DNA of 19,996 bases from Ruminococcaceae bacterium UBA3753 (GCA_002372375.1 DFGJ01000047.1:1-19996); one strand, 5' to 3'. Positions 8,161-17,035 are shown, counted from the stretch's first letter. Notes: generated by a model not told the origin, from the letters alone. Made by a program: numbers and translations.

Positions 8161-8487
8161 TCAACCAAACTGCGCAGAATTAACCAATAAATTTTTCGGA
8201 TACTCTTTCGAGATCGCGACAAAATGCGCAAATAATCCTCTCAATAAAAAACTGCAAACATCTGCATCCGAATCGCTTAACAAAAAAACAACACTATCGT
8301 CTGAAAAAAATAAATCTCGTGGCTTCACACGCATCACATCGATCACAGTATTAACAACCAAATACACCGCCGAAGAGACCGCGGCACACACTATATCTTT
8401 TCCGTATCTTGCAAACCCAGCGTGGCCACAAATCTTAAAACCACAAAGAAGTCCATCCAACTTCCTAAAAAAAGTAATCTGTATCAT
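8161..8487 (-). CDS. prp: Ribosomal-processing cysteine protease Prp
   Basis: This 108-residue protein matches the Prp (YsxB) family. H22 in CGHAGFARYG and C34 in DIVCAAVSSAV are the catalytic dyad, at the positions known for the Staphylococcus enzyme. Prp removes the N-terminal extension of L27, a step needed for active ribosomes. Its gene lies between rplU and rpmA as in other Firmicutes. The C-terminal end with KEYPKNLLV is also typical. No Shine-Dalgarno is visible before ATG 8487, so translation may be weak or coupled to rplU, whose stop is 39 bases upstream. Confidence 0.95.
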   Translation of the reverse strand: MIQITFFRKLDGLLCGFKICGHAGFARYGKDIVCAAVSSAVYLVVNTVIDVMRVKPRDLFFSDDSVVFLLSDSDADVCSFLLRGLFAHFVAISKEYPKNLLVNSAQFG

Positions 8488-8510
8488 AGAAAATTAAGTC
8501 ACAAAAAGAT

Positions 8511-8521
8511 AAAAAGTGCAC
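8511..8521 (-). repeat. GTGCACTTTTT word, copy 3
   Basis: An exact minus-strand copy located between the rplU stop and the prp start, about 6 bases after the rplU stop codon. Confidence 0.6.
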
Positions 8522-8526
8522 TGCAA

Positions 8527-8859
8527 CTAAATACCACACACAACGGCATCTATACAGATTTTAGTGTACATCTGCCGATGACCTATTTTACGTTTACAAT
8601 TTTTTTTGGGCTTATAAGTGAATACAGCAATCTTCTTGCATCTTCCGTTTTTCACAACCTTAGCTCGTACCTTTGCTTCAGGAACCGCTGGATTTTCGAA
8701 AACCGCCTTACCCCCCTTGAACAGAGCAAGAACATCAAATTCTACCACCTCACCCTCGTTTAATCCCAACTTCTCAACGAAAACTTCGTCACCTACCTGT
8801 ACTTTATACTGTTTTCCCCCGGTTGCTATAACAGCAAACACACCTTGTCCCTTTTCCAT
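8527..8859 (-). CDS. rplU: 50S ribosomal protein L21
   Basis: The L21 signature VFAVIATGGKQYKVQVGDEV opens the protein, and KKNCKRKIGHRQMYTKICID near the end is the conserved 23S rRNA-binding segment. Three starts are possible: GTG 8868, ATG 8859 and GTG 8841. ATG 8859 has AGGTG 6 bases upstream and gives 110 residues. GTG 8841 has AAGGGA 6 bases upstream and gives 105 residues beginning exactly as most L21 proteins do. I list 8859 but 8841 is nearly as likely. It is the first gene of the rplU-prp-rpmA cluster, behind the promoter at 8937-8965. The roughly 70-base leader could hold an L21-type autoregulatory structure. Confidence 0.95.
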   Translation of the reverse strand: MEKGQGVFAVIATGGKQYKVQVGDEVFVEKLGLNEGEVVEFDVLALFKGGKAVFENPAVPEAKVRAKVVKNGRCKKIAVFTYKPKKNCKRKIGHRQMYTKICIDAVVCGI

Positions 8860-8936
8860 CTTTCGCACCTTTTTTTAAGTTTCGCTGCTAAAAGGCAAAG
8901 CAAAAAACTACTAAACCCAAAACATGCAGTGTAGCA

Positions 8937-8965
8937 ATTTTAGCATTACTAGCACCTGGTGTCAA
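8937..8965 (-). promoter_or_regulatory. Sigma-A promoter of rplU-prp-rpmA
   Basis: On the minus strand TTGACA (8965-8960), a 17-base spacer and TAAAAT (8942-8937) are present, with TGC just before the -10 as an extended -10 element. The transcript would start near 8930 and leave a 70-base leader. In that leader GTTTTTTGCT can pair imperfectly with AGCAGCGAAAC. Confidence 0.8.
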
Positions 8966-9565
8966 GATATAAAGTTAAAAGATGCTGCTAAGTACTTATT
9001 GGGGGTCTATTAATAATTTATGTTTTAAGCTATTTCTTTTTATTATTTTTAGCAAAATTACGGACGACACTATAACAACCTGTTTTTTTAGTTTATCCAC
9101 GCTAAATTTATACAAACTATATAAATTTATGATTTTATACATCTAAATATTTTTTGCATTATTAGACCTTATCAAATGGTAAAATATTAAAAGATATAGT
9201 TTCTTGTTTTTATAATTTATTTTTATTATGTAATTCTACTTTTTTAACACTATGCAGTTCACATGGTAGTGTTACGTAATTTTAGTTAAGGGAACGAAAT
9301 GATAAATCAATAATTTTTTTGAAGTTTAAGTTTTATCTTAAAAAAGTTATAGTAAAAGAATGTATATTGTATTTTTACATCTAAAATTACTTGAACGAAA
9401 TTTTGTCAATAATATAAAAAATTATTAATTTTAGTATAAAAATATATCTCTATTATTTTAATTACTTCCGAAAGTTAGACATGAAGTCATAAAACATAAA
9501 TTATTCAAGCAAAATTTTTTGATACCAAATAAACTAAAAACTTACATATATGTAAAAACACACTG
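8966..9565. other. AT-rich intergenic region
   Basis: About 600 very AT-rich bases between the rplU promoter and the bidirectional terminator. No ORF with a ribosome binding site, RNA gene or repeat family was seen. Confidence 0.5.
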
Positions 9566-9597
9566 AAAAGTAGGTGTTAAGTGTAGCACCTACTTTT
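9566..9597 (-). terminator. Strong hairpin terminator, bidirectional in form
   Basis: An 11-bp perfect stem, AAAAGTAGGTG (9566-9576) with CACCTACTTTT (9587-9597), encloses a 10-base loop. The A and T tracts at the ends let it work on either strand. On the minus strand it lies 19 bases after the 20-codon peptide ORF and 208 bases after the P-type ATPase stop. Confidence 0.8.
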
Positions 9598-9616
9598 ATA
9601 TGCTGTGGTTCAAAAA

Positions 9617-9679
9617 CTACTTAGAGTTTGGTCCTTTCTCCCCACTTTTAGTTCCTGGTCCAAAAAAATTTTGTGCCAT
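9617..9679 (-). CDS. Possible 20-residue peptide gene
   Basis: An ATG at 9679 opens a 20-codon frame (MAQNFFGPGTKSGEKGPNSK) ending in TAG, preceded by AAAGGAGGTG (9699-9690), among the best Shine-Dalgarno sequences in the window although 10 bases from the ATG. A strong terminator follows 19 bases after the stop. It is 126 bases downstream of the P-type ATPase gene on the same strand and may be cotranscribed. The Gly/Pro/Lys-rich sequence loosely recalls the N-terminus of YjzC-like small proteins, so it could also be the truncated start of one. An overlapping 51-codon frame (9610-9765, TTG start, no ribosome binding site) is an alternative. Confidence 0.4.
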   Translation of the reverse strand: MAQNFFGPGTKSGEKGPNSK

Positions 9680-9805
9680 ACTTCAGATGCACCTCCTTTG
9701 CCACCTGGCCTAACATTCAAAAGTATAAAAACAAAGCCAACATTTAATAAGTCAAACAAAGACAAGATTTAAAGGCTTTGCAATTTTATTATTTACTCTT
9801 AATCT

Positions 9806-12208
9806 TTAATTATTCTCAACTCTAACTTTTTTCTTTATAAACCACTTTGTTATTTTGTCAAAAACATTGAACAAGAAAAGTCCTGCAACTATGACCAAGG
9901 CTGAAGCGATTAATAGATACAAAGTAACATCAGCTAGTGAGAAAAGTTGTTTAAAAAATACTACGCCTACAGCCATCCCACAGCACATGGCTGTAAACAA
10001 AATTTTCCTTAGAAAGTTAAATGGCTTGCAAACATTGAACAACACTAAAAATCCTATAAACGAAGTAGACAGAACACACAGTGTAGAAACATCTTTATCT
10101 GAAACTCCAAAAAACTTCGAAATCAGTGATATTAAAACTACACTTATGACTATTGAAATCCCTCCGGGAAAAGCTTTTCTTATAATATTGTGCATAAAAT
10201 TACCAGATATTCTCTCTTTGTTCGGCTCAAGTGCCAATATAAATGACGGTATCCCGACTGTTAAAACACTGCTAAGCATCATTTGAATTGGTTCAAAAGG
10301 GTATTTCATATGTATAAATAAAAAAATCAGCGCTAGTAAAGTAGAATAAATAGTTCTAACCAAAAACAGTGAAGACGATCTTTGGACATTATTTATCGTC
10401 CTCCTGCCCTCCAGCAAAACCCTTGGCATAGACGCAAAGTTAGAATCCAATAAAACTAGCTGGGAAACATTTTTGGCCGCGGAGCTCCCTGATGCAAGAG
10501 CGATACTGCAATCCGCCTCTTTTAGGGCCAGAACATCATTCACACCGTCTCCAACCATTGCGACCGTATGCCCGGATTTTTTAAGATATTTTAACAATTT
10601 TTGTTTTTGAGTTGGTGTAACTCTACCAAATACTGTATACTCAAGCGCTGCTTTCTCCAAATCTTTTTCCGTCTTTATAGTAGAGGCATCAATAAATTTA
10701 TGGCTGTTACTTACTCCAACTGATTTAGCTATATTTGCAGCAGTTGCAGCATTGTCTCCGGATATTATTTTTATTTTTACATCTTGATTTTTAAAGTACT
10801 TTATTGTTTCTTTTGCTTCGCTTCGCAAAGTGTCTTTTATTAATATATAGGCCATAGGAACTAAACCGCCAGGAAGATTATTTCCTTTAAAATTCTCCTT
10901 AGCACGTGCCAACACAATAACTCTGTTTTCTTTACTATACTTTTCAAGATCACTAAAAATTTTTTCGTTAGATAATTCTGAGTCAGAAAACATAAACTCC
11001 GCGGCACCCAACACAAAGCTACCGCACTTCTTAAAATAAACCCCGGACCATTTTCTTTCCGAAGAAAAAGGAACAATACTCCCTGCGGGCTCTAATTTTT
11101 CAGAATTGAGCAAATTTTCATACTTTTTCTTTATTGCAAGGAAAGTCGGATTAGTATCTAAAGAGGCACTTACGAACAACTTTATATATTTTTCAACATC
11201 TTCAATCTTGTTGCTAGCGAGTGGCACAACATCTGCTACGTGCATCGTTCCTTCAGTCAAAGTGCCTGTTTTATCTAAACACATTACATCCACTCTTGCT
11301 AGGGTTTCTATGCAATAAAGTTCTTGTACAAGCACCTTATATCTAGAAAGCTTTACCACGCTGACGGTTAAAACTGTACTTGTAAGGAGTACAAGCCCTT
11401 GCGGAATCATTCCAATCAACGCGGCTGCGGTACTCACAATTGCACTTTCTATGTTAGAATTATTTGATATTTGGTTTAAAAATAAAAGCAATCCTACAGG
11501 AATTATAAAAATAGATATTACTAATATAATTTTCTTGAAAGTTCTCATCATTTCTGAGGAAACTTTCTTCATGTTTTTAGCTTCTTTGTAAACAGTATCC
11601 GCGTAGTTGTCTTTTCCTACATGCTTGACCACCGCTTTACAACTTCCGCTGACTATATAACTGCCAGAATATAAGAGATCATCAACTTTTTTATCTATGT
11701 AATCAGACTCACCCGTAAGCAAAGACTCGTTGACCTGACACTTACCTTCCACAATCACACTGTCCGAGGGTATCTGGTCGCCCTGATTTAGTTTTATTAC
11801 ATCGTCTAAAACTAACGCTTCTGTACTGATCTCTGAACTTTTTCCGTCTCTAACGACAGAAACCTTGGATGCAGACAGTATGGATAACTTATCTATAGTC
11901 TTTTTCGAGCGAATTTCTTGTACTATCCCAATTATTAAATTAGATAAAACAACACCCATAAAAGAGAGATTTTTAAATGATCCGGTGTAAATTATGGCAC
12001 CGGCGAGTATAAAATTAACTAAGTTAAAGAGTGTAAAAAGATTGTCTTTTATGATTTTCGATATACTCTTGGTGTTAACATTAGAACCAATGTTAACAAG
12101 TCCCTCTTTTACTCTTTTTGCCACTTCAAGCGAAGAAAGCCCATCTTTAAGATTAACTAAAGAAGAATTACATTTTGATATCTCATTTTTCTCGCTAATA
12201 CTTGCCAT
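9806..12208 (-). CDS. Cation-transporting P-type ATPase (CtpE-like)
   Basis: This 800-residue P-type ATPase pumps a cation across the cell membrane using a phospho-aspartate intermediate. The actuator TGES is at 165-168, the phosphorylated Asp in DKTGT is at 312-316, SGDN is at 483-486, and the hinge GDGVND is at 553-558. Paired membrane helices lie near 56-98 and 227-285, with six more after about 612. The stretch GLVLLTSTVLTVSVVKLSRY and QELYCIETLARVDV place it with the CtpE group, linked to calcium in mycobacteria. No N-terminal heavy-metal domain is present. The membrane motif reads IPQGL (268-272) where many relatives have IPEGL, so ion specificity is open. AGGG lies 6 bases before ATG 12208. 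It has its own promoter and appears intact. Confidence 0.93.
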   Translation of the reverse strand: MASISEKNEISKCNSSLVNLKDGLSSLEVAKRVKEGLVNIGSNVNTKSISKIIKDNLFTLFNLVNFILAGAIIYTGSFKNLSFMGVVLSNLIIGIVQEIRSKKTIDKLSILSASKVSVVRDGKSSEISTEALVLDDVIKLNQGDQIPSDSVIVEGKCQVNESLLTGESDYIDKKVDDLLYSGSYIVSGSCKAVVKHVGKDNYADTVYKEAKNMKKVSSEMMRTFKKIILVISIFIIPVGLLLFLNQISNNSNIESAIVSTAAALIGMIPQGLVLLTSTVLTVSVVKLSRYKVLVQELYCIETLARVDVMCLDKTGTLTEGTMHVADVVPLASNKIEDVEKYIKLFVSASLDTNPTFLAIKKKYENLLNSEKLEPAGSIVPFSSERKWSGVYFKKCGSFVLGAAEFMFSDSELSNEKIFSDLEKYSKENRVIVLARAKENFKGNNLPGGLVPMAYILIKDTLRSEAKETIKYFKNQDVKIKIISGDNAATAANIAKSVGVSNSHKFIDASTIKTEKDLEKAALEYTVFGRVTPTQKQKLLKYLKKSGHTVAMVGDGVNDVLALKEADCSIALASGSSAAKNVSQLVLLDSNFASMPRVLLEGRRTINNVQRSSSLFLVRTIYSTLLALIFLFIHMKYPFEPIQMMLSSVLTVGIPSFILALEPNKERISGNFMHNIIRKAFPGGISIVISVVLISLISKFFGVSDKDVSTLCVLSTSFIGFLVLFNVCKPFNFLRKILFTAMCCGMAVGVVFFKQLFSLADVTLYLLIASALVIVAGLFLFNVFDKITKWFIKKKVRVENN

Positions 12209-12238
12209 TTTTTCCCTAAAATACCTAAAGTTGTTGAT

Positions 12239-12267
12239 ATTTTAACTTTTTTGTGGTTTTAAGTCAA
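12239..12267 (-). promoter_or_regulatory. Sigma-A promoter of the P-type ATPase gene
   Basis: On the minus strand TTGACT (12267-12262), a 17-base spacer and TAAAAT (12244-12239) lie just upstream. The expected start near 12232 gives a leader of about 24 bases. Confidence 0.75.
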
Positions 12268-12854
12268 GACACAAGAAAAAACAGAACTACTTAAATTAGT
12301 AGGAATCAATTAGTTAATTACATGCCGTAGCTAAGAAGTATTGGGAAAAATTTTACGGATTATCATTAAAAATATTAGTGATAAAATCTGTATATTATGA
12401 TCAAACTTTGTTAGCTCATGTACAAATATTTTATAAAATTAGCTTTTTTAAAATGTTATAAATCAGAGAAATTTTCAAAATTATTAACAACATTTGGCTA
12501 GATTGCGAGCGCTGATATTTTTCGCGTTGTTACCAGCTATTTGATTTTTTTATTTGGACCTTGAAAATGCTTTTTGTGTGAAATTTAAAAACTGTGAAAA
12601 ACAAGTCATCATTGAGATCTTTATTTATAGTTTTAGAAAATTATAGTCACAAAAACAAAAGACATGAATATTGTGATATAGCTGTGTCCTCAGTAATAAA
12701 AACATTCTTTAAAGCGTAAAAAGTATTTAAAAACGTTAGTTATAGACCAGGAATAAAAAATACTTTTTGTACAAAAAGTAACATCTTTTTTATTTTTTAG
12801 ACCAAATACTATTCATCGTACTTTTATATTACAGTTTTTGGAGATACTAAAATT
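12268..12854. other. Divergent intergenic region with a 20-bp palindrome
   Basis: AT-rich sequence between two divergent genes. Its notable element is the perfect palindrome at 12761-12780. Several possible -10 boxes (TACTAT 12807, TATATT 12825) precede the plus-strand gene, none with a convincing -35. No gene was seen. Confidence 0.5.
12761..12780. promoter_or_regulatory. 20-bp perfect palindrome, possible operator
   Basis: TACTTTTTGTACAAAAAGTA is a perfect inverted repeat centred on GTAC. It lies 75 bases before the start of the YlmC/YmxH-family gene. It could bind a dimeric repressor; as RNA it would be only a weak A-U hairpin. Confidence 0.45.
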
Positions 12855-13148
12855 TTGCGGTGCAAAATTACAGAAATAAAAAACAGAGAGGTGATCCATG
12901 TTCGTACAGGATGCAGACTGGGGTATGTCAATGATTTTGAGGTAGATACCACTAATGCACTTTTATTGGGTATAATTATTTTCGGCCGACTAAAATTTTT
13001 TGGAATCTTCGGTAGAGAAGACGACTTATTTATTCGTTGGGACGAAATAAAAGTAATAGGAGACGATACGATTTTAGTAGATTGCGCCTTAAAACCAAAG
13101 AAGAAAAAAAAGAAAATTTTTCCATTTAGCGGACTGTTTTCTAGGTAG
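12855..13148 (+). CDS. YlmC/YmxH family PRC-barrel protein
   Basis: This 97-residue protein matches the YlmC/YmxH family: a PRC-barrel-like fold with MRCKITEIKNREVIHVRTG, then CRLGYVNDFEVD, a hydrophobic strand LLLGIIIFGR, F-G-x-F-G-R-E-D-D-L-x-I-x-W-D-E-I and the closing IGDDTILVD. The family is widespread in sporulating Firmicutes and is called sporulation-related, but its biochemical role is unknown. The start is TTG 12855 with GGAGA 10 bases upstream, which fits the family N-terminus. The Lys-rich tail (KPKKKKKK) is longer than usual. It converges on rpoD, 163 bases apart, and is monocistronic. Confidence 0.9.
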   Translation: MRCKITEIKNREVIHVRTGCRLGYVNDFEVDTTNALLLGIIIFGRLKFFGIFGREDDLFIRWDEIKVIGDDTILVDCALKPKKKKKKIFPFSGLFSR

Positions 13149-13311
13149 AGATGTTAGTTGGTATCACAAATTACAAATTTCAACAAAACACAGAAAACCA
13201 CCAACTGAGACTATTGACTCAACGACATACAAAGCACCTTCTCACAGTTTAAGTGGAATAATGAAGAGTCAAAAAGGTAATGCTAAAGGCTGTTAATTTT
13301 ATTGACTATCT

Positions 13312-14481
13312 TTAATTCCCCAAAAAACCTCTTAATCGCTTACTTCTGCTAGGATGGCGTAGCTTTCTAAGGGCTTTTGCTTCTATTTGACGAATCCTCT
13401 CCCGGGTAACTCTGAATTTCCTACCAACTTCTTCTAACGTATGTGGTCTACCGTCAGCAAGCCCAAACCTCATTCTAAGAACTTTTTCTTCCCGCGGAGT
13501 CAAAGTATACAGCACATGTGAAAGTTGTTCCCTTAAAAGGGCATGCGCAGCCGCATCCGAGGGTGCAAGAGCGTGATCATCAGGTATGAAGTCTCCAAGA
13601 CGAGTATCCTCTTCTTTACCCATAGGAGCCTCCAAGGATACGGGATCCTGGGAAACTTTTAAAATTTGACTAACTTTCTTGGCAGACATATCTAACTTCT
13701 GTGCTATTTCTTTAGCACTTGGCTCGCGACCTAAGTCGTGCGTCAGCTGGGACGAGGTTTTTTTTACCTTATTTATGGTTTCCACCATATGAACAGGAAT
13801 TCTTATAGTCCTGGATTGATCTGATATCGCTCTTGTTATGGCCTGCCTTATCCACCATGTTGCGTAGGTAGAAAACTTAAATCCTTTTGTGCAGTCAAAT
13901 TTGTCGACAGCTTTTATAAGTCCAACATTGCCCTCTTGTATAAGATCCAAAAAACTGAGTCCCCTACCAAGATATCTTTTTGCTATACTAACGACCAATC
14001 TTAAATTGGACTCAGCTAACACTTTTTTCGCATTTTCACTACCCTCAGCGATTTTATGTGCAATTTCTTGTTCATCTCTTAAATTCAGCAGCGGGATCTT
14101 ACCGATTTCCCTCAAGTATAGACGAACAGGATCGTCTACACTAGCCTCTAAAGTAACACTCTTCTTGATTAAATTGCCATTAGTTAGTATGTCTTCCCTC
14201 TGATCTTGAATATTTTCACCATTGCCAATTTCTCTTCCATCAAAACTAGTATCTATATAATCAATTTCTCTTGCTATATCCTCTTCAAATTCTTCTTCAG
14301 GCGTTTCCAATATTTCTATGCCCGCATCGTCTAGAGCATTGTAAAAATGTTCCAAAATTTCAGGTTCAACATCTAGCGCATCGAAGGCATCCAAAATCTC
14401 TTTCGTAGAGATTGAGCCTCTCACTTTACCAAGAGACATAAGCTCCTGCATAATTTCCTCTTTGCTTTTTTGTTCTGGCAT
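13312..14481 (-). CDS. rpoD: RNA polymerase primary sigma factor (RpoD/SigA)
   Basis: This 389-residue primary sigma factor recruits RNA polymerase to housekeeping promoters. Region 1.1 occupies the acidic N-terminus, region 1.2 (DDPVRLYLREIG) starts at 116, and regions 2.3-2.4 (FKFSTYATWWIRQAITRAI, then RTIRIPVHMVE) span about 200-233. Region 3 includes DLGREPSAKEIA at 249-260. Region 4.2 (TLEEVGRKFRVTRERIRQIEAKALRKLRH) lies at about 348-376 and binds the -35. The short, SigA-like length lacks the long insert of proteobacterial RpoD. The consensus TTGACA/TAAAAT promoters in this window fit it. It is 13 bases downstream of dnaG, with GGAG overlapping the dnaG stop, so the two form an operon. 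Confidence 0.97.
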   Translation of the reverse strand: MPEQKSKEEIMQELMSLGKVRGSISTKEILDAFDALDVEPEILEHFYNALDDAGIEILETPEEEFEEDIAREIDYIDTSFDGREIGNGENIQDQREDILTNGNLIKKSVTLEASVDDPVRLYLREIGKIPLLNLRDEQEIAHKIAEGSENAKKVLAESNLRLVVSIAKRYLGRGLSFLDLIQEGNVGLIKAVDKFDCTKGFKFSTYATWWIRQAITRAISDQSRTIRIPVHMVETINKVKKTSSQLTHDLGREPSAKEIAQKLDMSAKKVSQILKVSQDPVSLEAPMGKEEDTRLGDFIPDDHALAPSDAAAHALLREQLSHVLYTLTPREEKVLRMRFGLADGRPHTLEEVGRKFRVTRERIRQIEAKALRKLRHPSRSKRLRGFLGN

Positions 14482-14494
14482 TATTCTTATACTC

Positions 14495-16276
14495 CTATCT
14501 TTTCAACTGCCTTAATTTATTTATGTAATTAATAATTTCATCATCTGAAACGTTACATAAGTCCGAGACTTTGTGTTTTTCTTTTTCATAAAGTACAGTT
14601 TTTATATAACCGTTAACATCTTCCAAAGAAGAATTTCTTAAATTCTCACATGCCAGATACTTTGCAACCCTTGCTTTATCTTCTTGCTCTAGGTCTGCAC
14701 TCAAGCTCTGAAAGCTTAGACCTTTACCAAGCTCTAGTCTTTTATGAATAACAGAGTATATCTTTCTATTTATTTCAGAACAAAAACACTCTACCGGTAG
14801 TTTTGAAAATATATTGCTAGCACCTTCAGGATTATTTACAATGTAAGCTATTATGGCGCCTTCTGCCTTACTGGTTCTAAGACTTTCCGCTCCACTTTTT
14901 TTAACTGACATTTCCTCCTTCTCAAGACTTAAACTGATCTTTTTCATCTGTTTAAACCTGAAGCTTTTTCTGATCTTTTTCGCTCGCCTTTCAACTTGAT
15001 CCAAAATTGTCGATTTATTCACCCCCGTAATTCGACTTATTTTGCTTGCGTACACCTCTTGTTCGAGCTTATTATTAAGGTCACTTAATACTTTTACCGC
15101 TCTGTCTAAGTAAGCTATCTTCCCTTCTGCAGTCTCAGTATCTATTCTTTCAAACTCCCTTATTAACTTATATTCTACATCATTTTTCGAATTATTTAAT
15201 ATTTTTTTAAATTTTATACTCGCATCTTTTCCGGATATTCTCAAAAATTCTTCCGGGTCTTTTCCCTTCGGGACATGTGCTACCTTTACTTTAATTCCCT
15301 CCCTGCGTAATAGCACAGATGCTTTTTCGGTTGCTTTTTCTCCTGCCTGATCTGAGTCGTAGCATATGACAACTTCTCTAGCTATAGTACTTATCAGTCT
15401 TGCCTGGTAGTCTGTAAGGGATGTCCCCAGAGTAGCTACAGTATTTTTGAATCCGCTTTGGTGAAGAGCCACAGCGTCCATATATCCCTCCACTAATAGT
15501 AAAGATTCAGATCTTTCTTTTTTAGCAAAGTTTAAAGAAAACAGATGCATGCTTTTTTTGAATACCAAAGTATCTGAAGTGTTAAGGTACTTTGGCTTTG
15601 TGTTAGGATCCAGTGTTCTTCCACCAAAGGCAATAACATTTCCTTTTTGATCTATTATCGGGAACATCACTCTGCCAGCAAATCTTGAGCTTAATTTCCC
15701 ATAGCTATTGTATGCGAGATTAGCAGCTACTATTTCTTCCGCAGCGTATCCCAATTTTAAAAGGTATTTTATTAAAGCAGTTCTGTCGTTAGGAGAGTAT
15801 CCTATCCCAAAATGGATCAGAGTCTTTTTTAAAAAGTTCCGTTTTTTTAGATGCTGCCTCGCATTCTCAGCCTCGAAAGAGTCGCGCCAAAGCTCCTTAT
15901 AAAAAAAATTGGCAGCTTCCCTATTAATTTGTAGTATTCTTCTCTTCTTATCAGCTTCTTTTTTCTCTTTTTCTAGTTCAGGCCCATTCAAATCAATATT
16001 AATCCCTGCCATATTCGCAATAAACTTCAGGGATTCTAAATAACTAAGATTCTCTATTTTTTCAACAAAAGAGATTACATCACCGCCTTCGCCACAACCA
16101 AAGCAGTAAAAAGAATTACTTTCCGGGTAAACATTAAAAGAAGCAGTTTTTTCCGCATGAAATGGACACAATCCAACCCAATTTCTGCCTCTGTGACTTA
16201 ACTTTACGTAAGAAGAAGCCACATCTAAAATGCTTACCTTTTGTTTTAATTCTTCTAAGAAATTTTCTGAGATCAT
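14495..16276 (-). CDS. dnaG: DNA primase
   Basis: This 593-residue primase makes RNA primers for Okazaki fragments at the replication fork. The N-terminal CHC2 zinc-binding domain has ligands C37, H40, C58 and C61 (CPFH, then FYCFGCGEGG). The catalytic core follows with GRVMFPIID at about 201-209, and the TOPRIM acidic motifs VEGYMD (262-267) and YDSDQAG (306-312). The C-terminal region from about 450, the helicase-interaction part, is less conserved. The length is normal. AGGA lies 7 bases before ATG 16276. It heads a two-gene operon with rpoD, the usual arrangement; the downstream gene's Shine-Dalgarno sits in the dnaG stop region. Confidence 0.97.
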   Translation of the reverse strand: MISENFLEELKQKVSILDVASSYVKLSHRGRNWVGLCPFHAEKTASFNVYPESNSFYCFGCGEGGDVISFVEKIENLSYLESLKFIANMAGINIDLNGPELEKEKKEADKKRRILQINREAANFFYKELWRDSFEAENARQHLKKRNFLKKTLIHFGIGYSPNDRTALIKYLLKLGYAAEEIVAANLAYNSYGKLSSRFAGRVMFPIIDQKGNVIAFGGRTLDPNTKPKYLNTSDTLVFKKSMHLFSLNFAKKERSESLLLVEGYMDAVALHQSGFKNTVATLGTSLTDYQARLISTIAREVVICYDSDQAGEKATEKASVLLRREGIKVKVAHVPKGKDPEEFLRISGKDASIKFKKILNNSKNDVEYKLIREFERIDTETAEGKIAYLDRAVKVLSDLNNKLEQEVYASKISRITGVNKSTILDQVERRAKKIRKSFRFKQMKKISLSLEKEEMSVKKSGAESLRTSKAEGAIIAYIVNNPEGASNIFSKLPVECFCSEINRKIYSVIHKRLELGKGLSFQSLSADLEQEDKARVAKYLACENLRNSSLEDVNGYIKTVLYEKEKHKVSDLCNVSDDEIINYINKLRQLKR

Positions 16277-17035
16277 TTAAAATCCTAAAAGTTCAGTGTC
16301 TTACATAATTTTTACCAACGTAAAGCTCCCCTAAGAGGAAGTTTATTTGAAATTTCAATACAAAAAACTGACCAGCAATCAAAGACAACTTACTAAAAGT
16401 GTGTTTAAAATTTATTAAGAAAAAAGACTGACAACTGTACTAAAGATTGACCTGACCTATTTTCAATTTAATATCAACAATTACAAATGGGGAAGACTGC
16501 TAATTTTTGTTTTCTTAAAAAACTTAGCGATATCCAAAAATCTTGAAAAATTATACTAGTGTAAACATTAATTGCAAAAGAAAAGACTTAAAAGCAAAAC
16601 GGACTAAGTAACACTTAAATTAGAAGCAGTATATACATTAAACAATCTAAAAAGCACAGTTTATGACTAAACTATAAGCAAAAACACGAAGATGTCATTG
16701 TAGGGTCAATTTTACCATAGAACAATAGTTTTTTAGCAAAAAATACTCCAGAAATATGTTTTTTAATTTTAACAAGTTTAAAGTTAGCAAAGTCCCATAA
16801 TTCCCAGTATCTCTATAAATTTGAGTTAATCTAGAAATATATTATCAAGTAAGTTTGTACAAAATCTAGACTTATATAGTTCATGTATTTCGAATTTAAG
16901 TGATGTAAAATTGCTCAAAAATTGAGTTAATCAGGTCTGTGCCTATTTGTGAGGGCTATATGTAAAATGTTACCATAAGGAAGAGCACGCAGGGCAATTA
17001 GAACACTCTGTTCAAATTGACGTTATCTGCATATT
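16277..17035. other. Non-coding region upstream of dnaG, with a hairpin
   Basis: No gene is supportable. AATTAGAACA pairs with TGTTCAAATT around CTC (16996-17018, one A-A mismatch). The 11-mer TTGAGTTAATC occurs at 16821 and 16922. The sequence between about 16900 and 17079 may be an unrecognised small RNA ending at the terminator that follows. Confidence 0.4.

Noticed and set aside
8007..8231. 74-codon minus-strand frame between prp and rpmA
   Set aside because: It overlaps the 3' end of prp and the start of rpmA in another frame, lacks a ribosome binding site and matches no family.
9855..10286. 143-codon plus-strand frame
   Set aside because: It is fully antisense to the conserved C-terminal membrane region of the P-type ATPase.
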